From Polyangiaceae bacterium (GTDB taxonomy: Bacteria; Myxococcota_A; Polyangia; Polyangiales; Polyangiaceae): a DNA stretch of 5,396 bases. The DNA lies in contig JAICXU010000288.1 in the NCBI GenBank assembly GCA_025934595.1, positions 1 through 5,396 of the forward strand. The letters run 5' to 3'. Below are positions 5,184 through 5,396 of the stretch, piece by piece. The notes beneath the pieces were generated by a model that was given only the letters and a program-made list of their open reading frames with translations, was not told the origin of the DNA and did no database searches. The position numbers and the translations under genes were made by a program. Every line of letters starts with the position of its first letter. Position 1 is the first letter of the stretch.

Positions 5184-5396
5184 GTGGCGGGCACCTTCAA
5201 AGAAGAGGTGAAGGCCTCGATCAATTGGGGTCGCGGTCTCGAGCTCGGCGCCGTGCTCGGCTCGATGCTGATGGCGGTCGTCTTCAACTTTCTTTCCGCG
5301 CGGCATTTCACGCGGTGGGATTGGACGGCAGGAAAGCGCTACACGCTGACCGCTCCCACCCTCGAGACGCTCCACAAGCTGGACGAGCCGATCGAG
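5184..5396 (+). CDS. GldG-like ABC transporter auxiliary protein, N-terminal part (3' truncated by window edge)
   Basis: Seventy-one codons are visible from the GTG at 5184, open to the last base. A basic/charged N-terminus is followed by one membrane span (about 22-41, LGAVLGSMLMAVVFNFLSAR). Next comes FTRWDWTAGKRYTLT (43-57) and APTLETLHKLDEPIE (57-71), the pattern at the start of GldG/DUF4350-type proteins, whose large domain would lie outside the cytoplasm after the first span. Order (ATPase, permease, GldG-like) and tight spacing support this. GGTGGGG at 5170-5176 is a possible ribosome binding site. Later ATG codons fall inside the membrane span and would destroy it. The family call rests on a short stretch plus context; the remainder is outside the window. 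Confidence 0.8.
   Translation, partial: MAGTFKEEVKASINWGRGLELGAVLGSMLMAVVFNFLSARHFTRWDWTAGKRYTLTAPTLETLHKLDEPIE

Overview
The window is dense, GC-rich bacterial DNA. Codon use favours G or C at third positions, proteins are rich in Arg, Ala and Asp, and few gaps exceed 60 bases. A secreted sulfatase-modifying-factor-like protein, a Gld-type ABC transporter and many GTG starts together suggest a myxobacterium-like deltaproteobacterium (Myxococcota, probably Polyangiales-like). That placement is inference from style and gene content, not from a marker gene.

Layout. (1) 1-1334, plus strand: the 3' end of a sensor histidine kinase overlaps by 4 bases the start of an OmpR/PhoB-type response regulator, forming a two-component pair. 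(2) 1391-1858, plus: a DUF3293 protein of unknown role. (3) 1921-2388, plus: a PrxQ/BCP-type peroxiredoxin. (4) 2403-3353, minus, convergent with the peroxiredoxin: a probable lipoprotein with a Ser/Thr repeat linker and an FGE-sulfatase (SUMF1-like) domain lacking the catalytic cysteines. (5) 3403-5396, plus, divergent from gene 4: an ABC exporter operon made of a GldA-like ATPase, a GldF-like ABC-2 permease (4-base overlap) and the start of a GldG-like auxiliary protein (2 codons after the permease stop, same reading frame, cut by the window edge).

The kinase and regulator act as a signalling pair, and the three Gld-like proteins should form one membrane complex. The DUF3293, peroxiredoxin and SUMF1-like genes look like independent transcription units. 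The most interesting non-gene signal is a shared GTG(C/G)TA element 17-20 bases before the start codon of all four genes that seem to begin a transcription unit. None of the four has a clear Shine-Dalgarno sequence. This looks like a GCTA-type -10 element driving leaderless or nearly leaderless mRNAs, whereas the permease, inside the operon, has a purine-rich ribosome binding site. Two hexanucleotide tracts, each ten units long, encode X-Thr dipeptide runs in two neighbouring genes. I see no RNA gene, CRISPR array, insertion sequence or origin, and no wholly new system. No gene-free stretch exceeds 65 bases.
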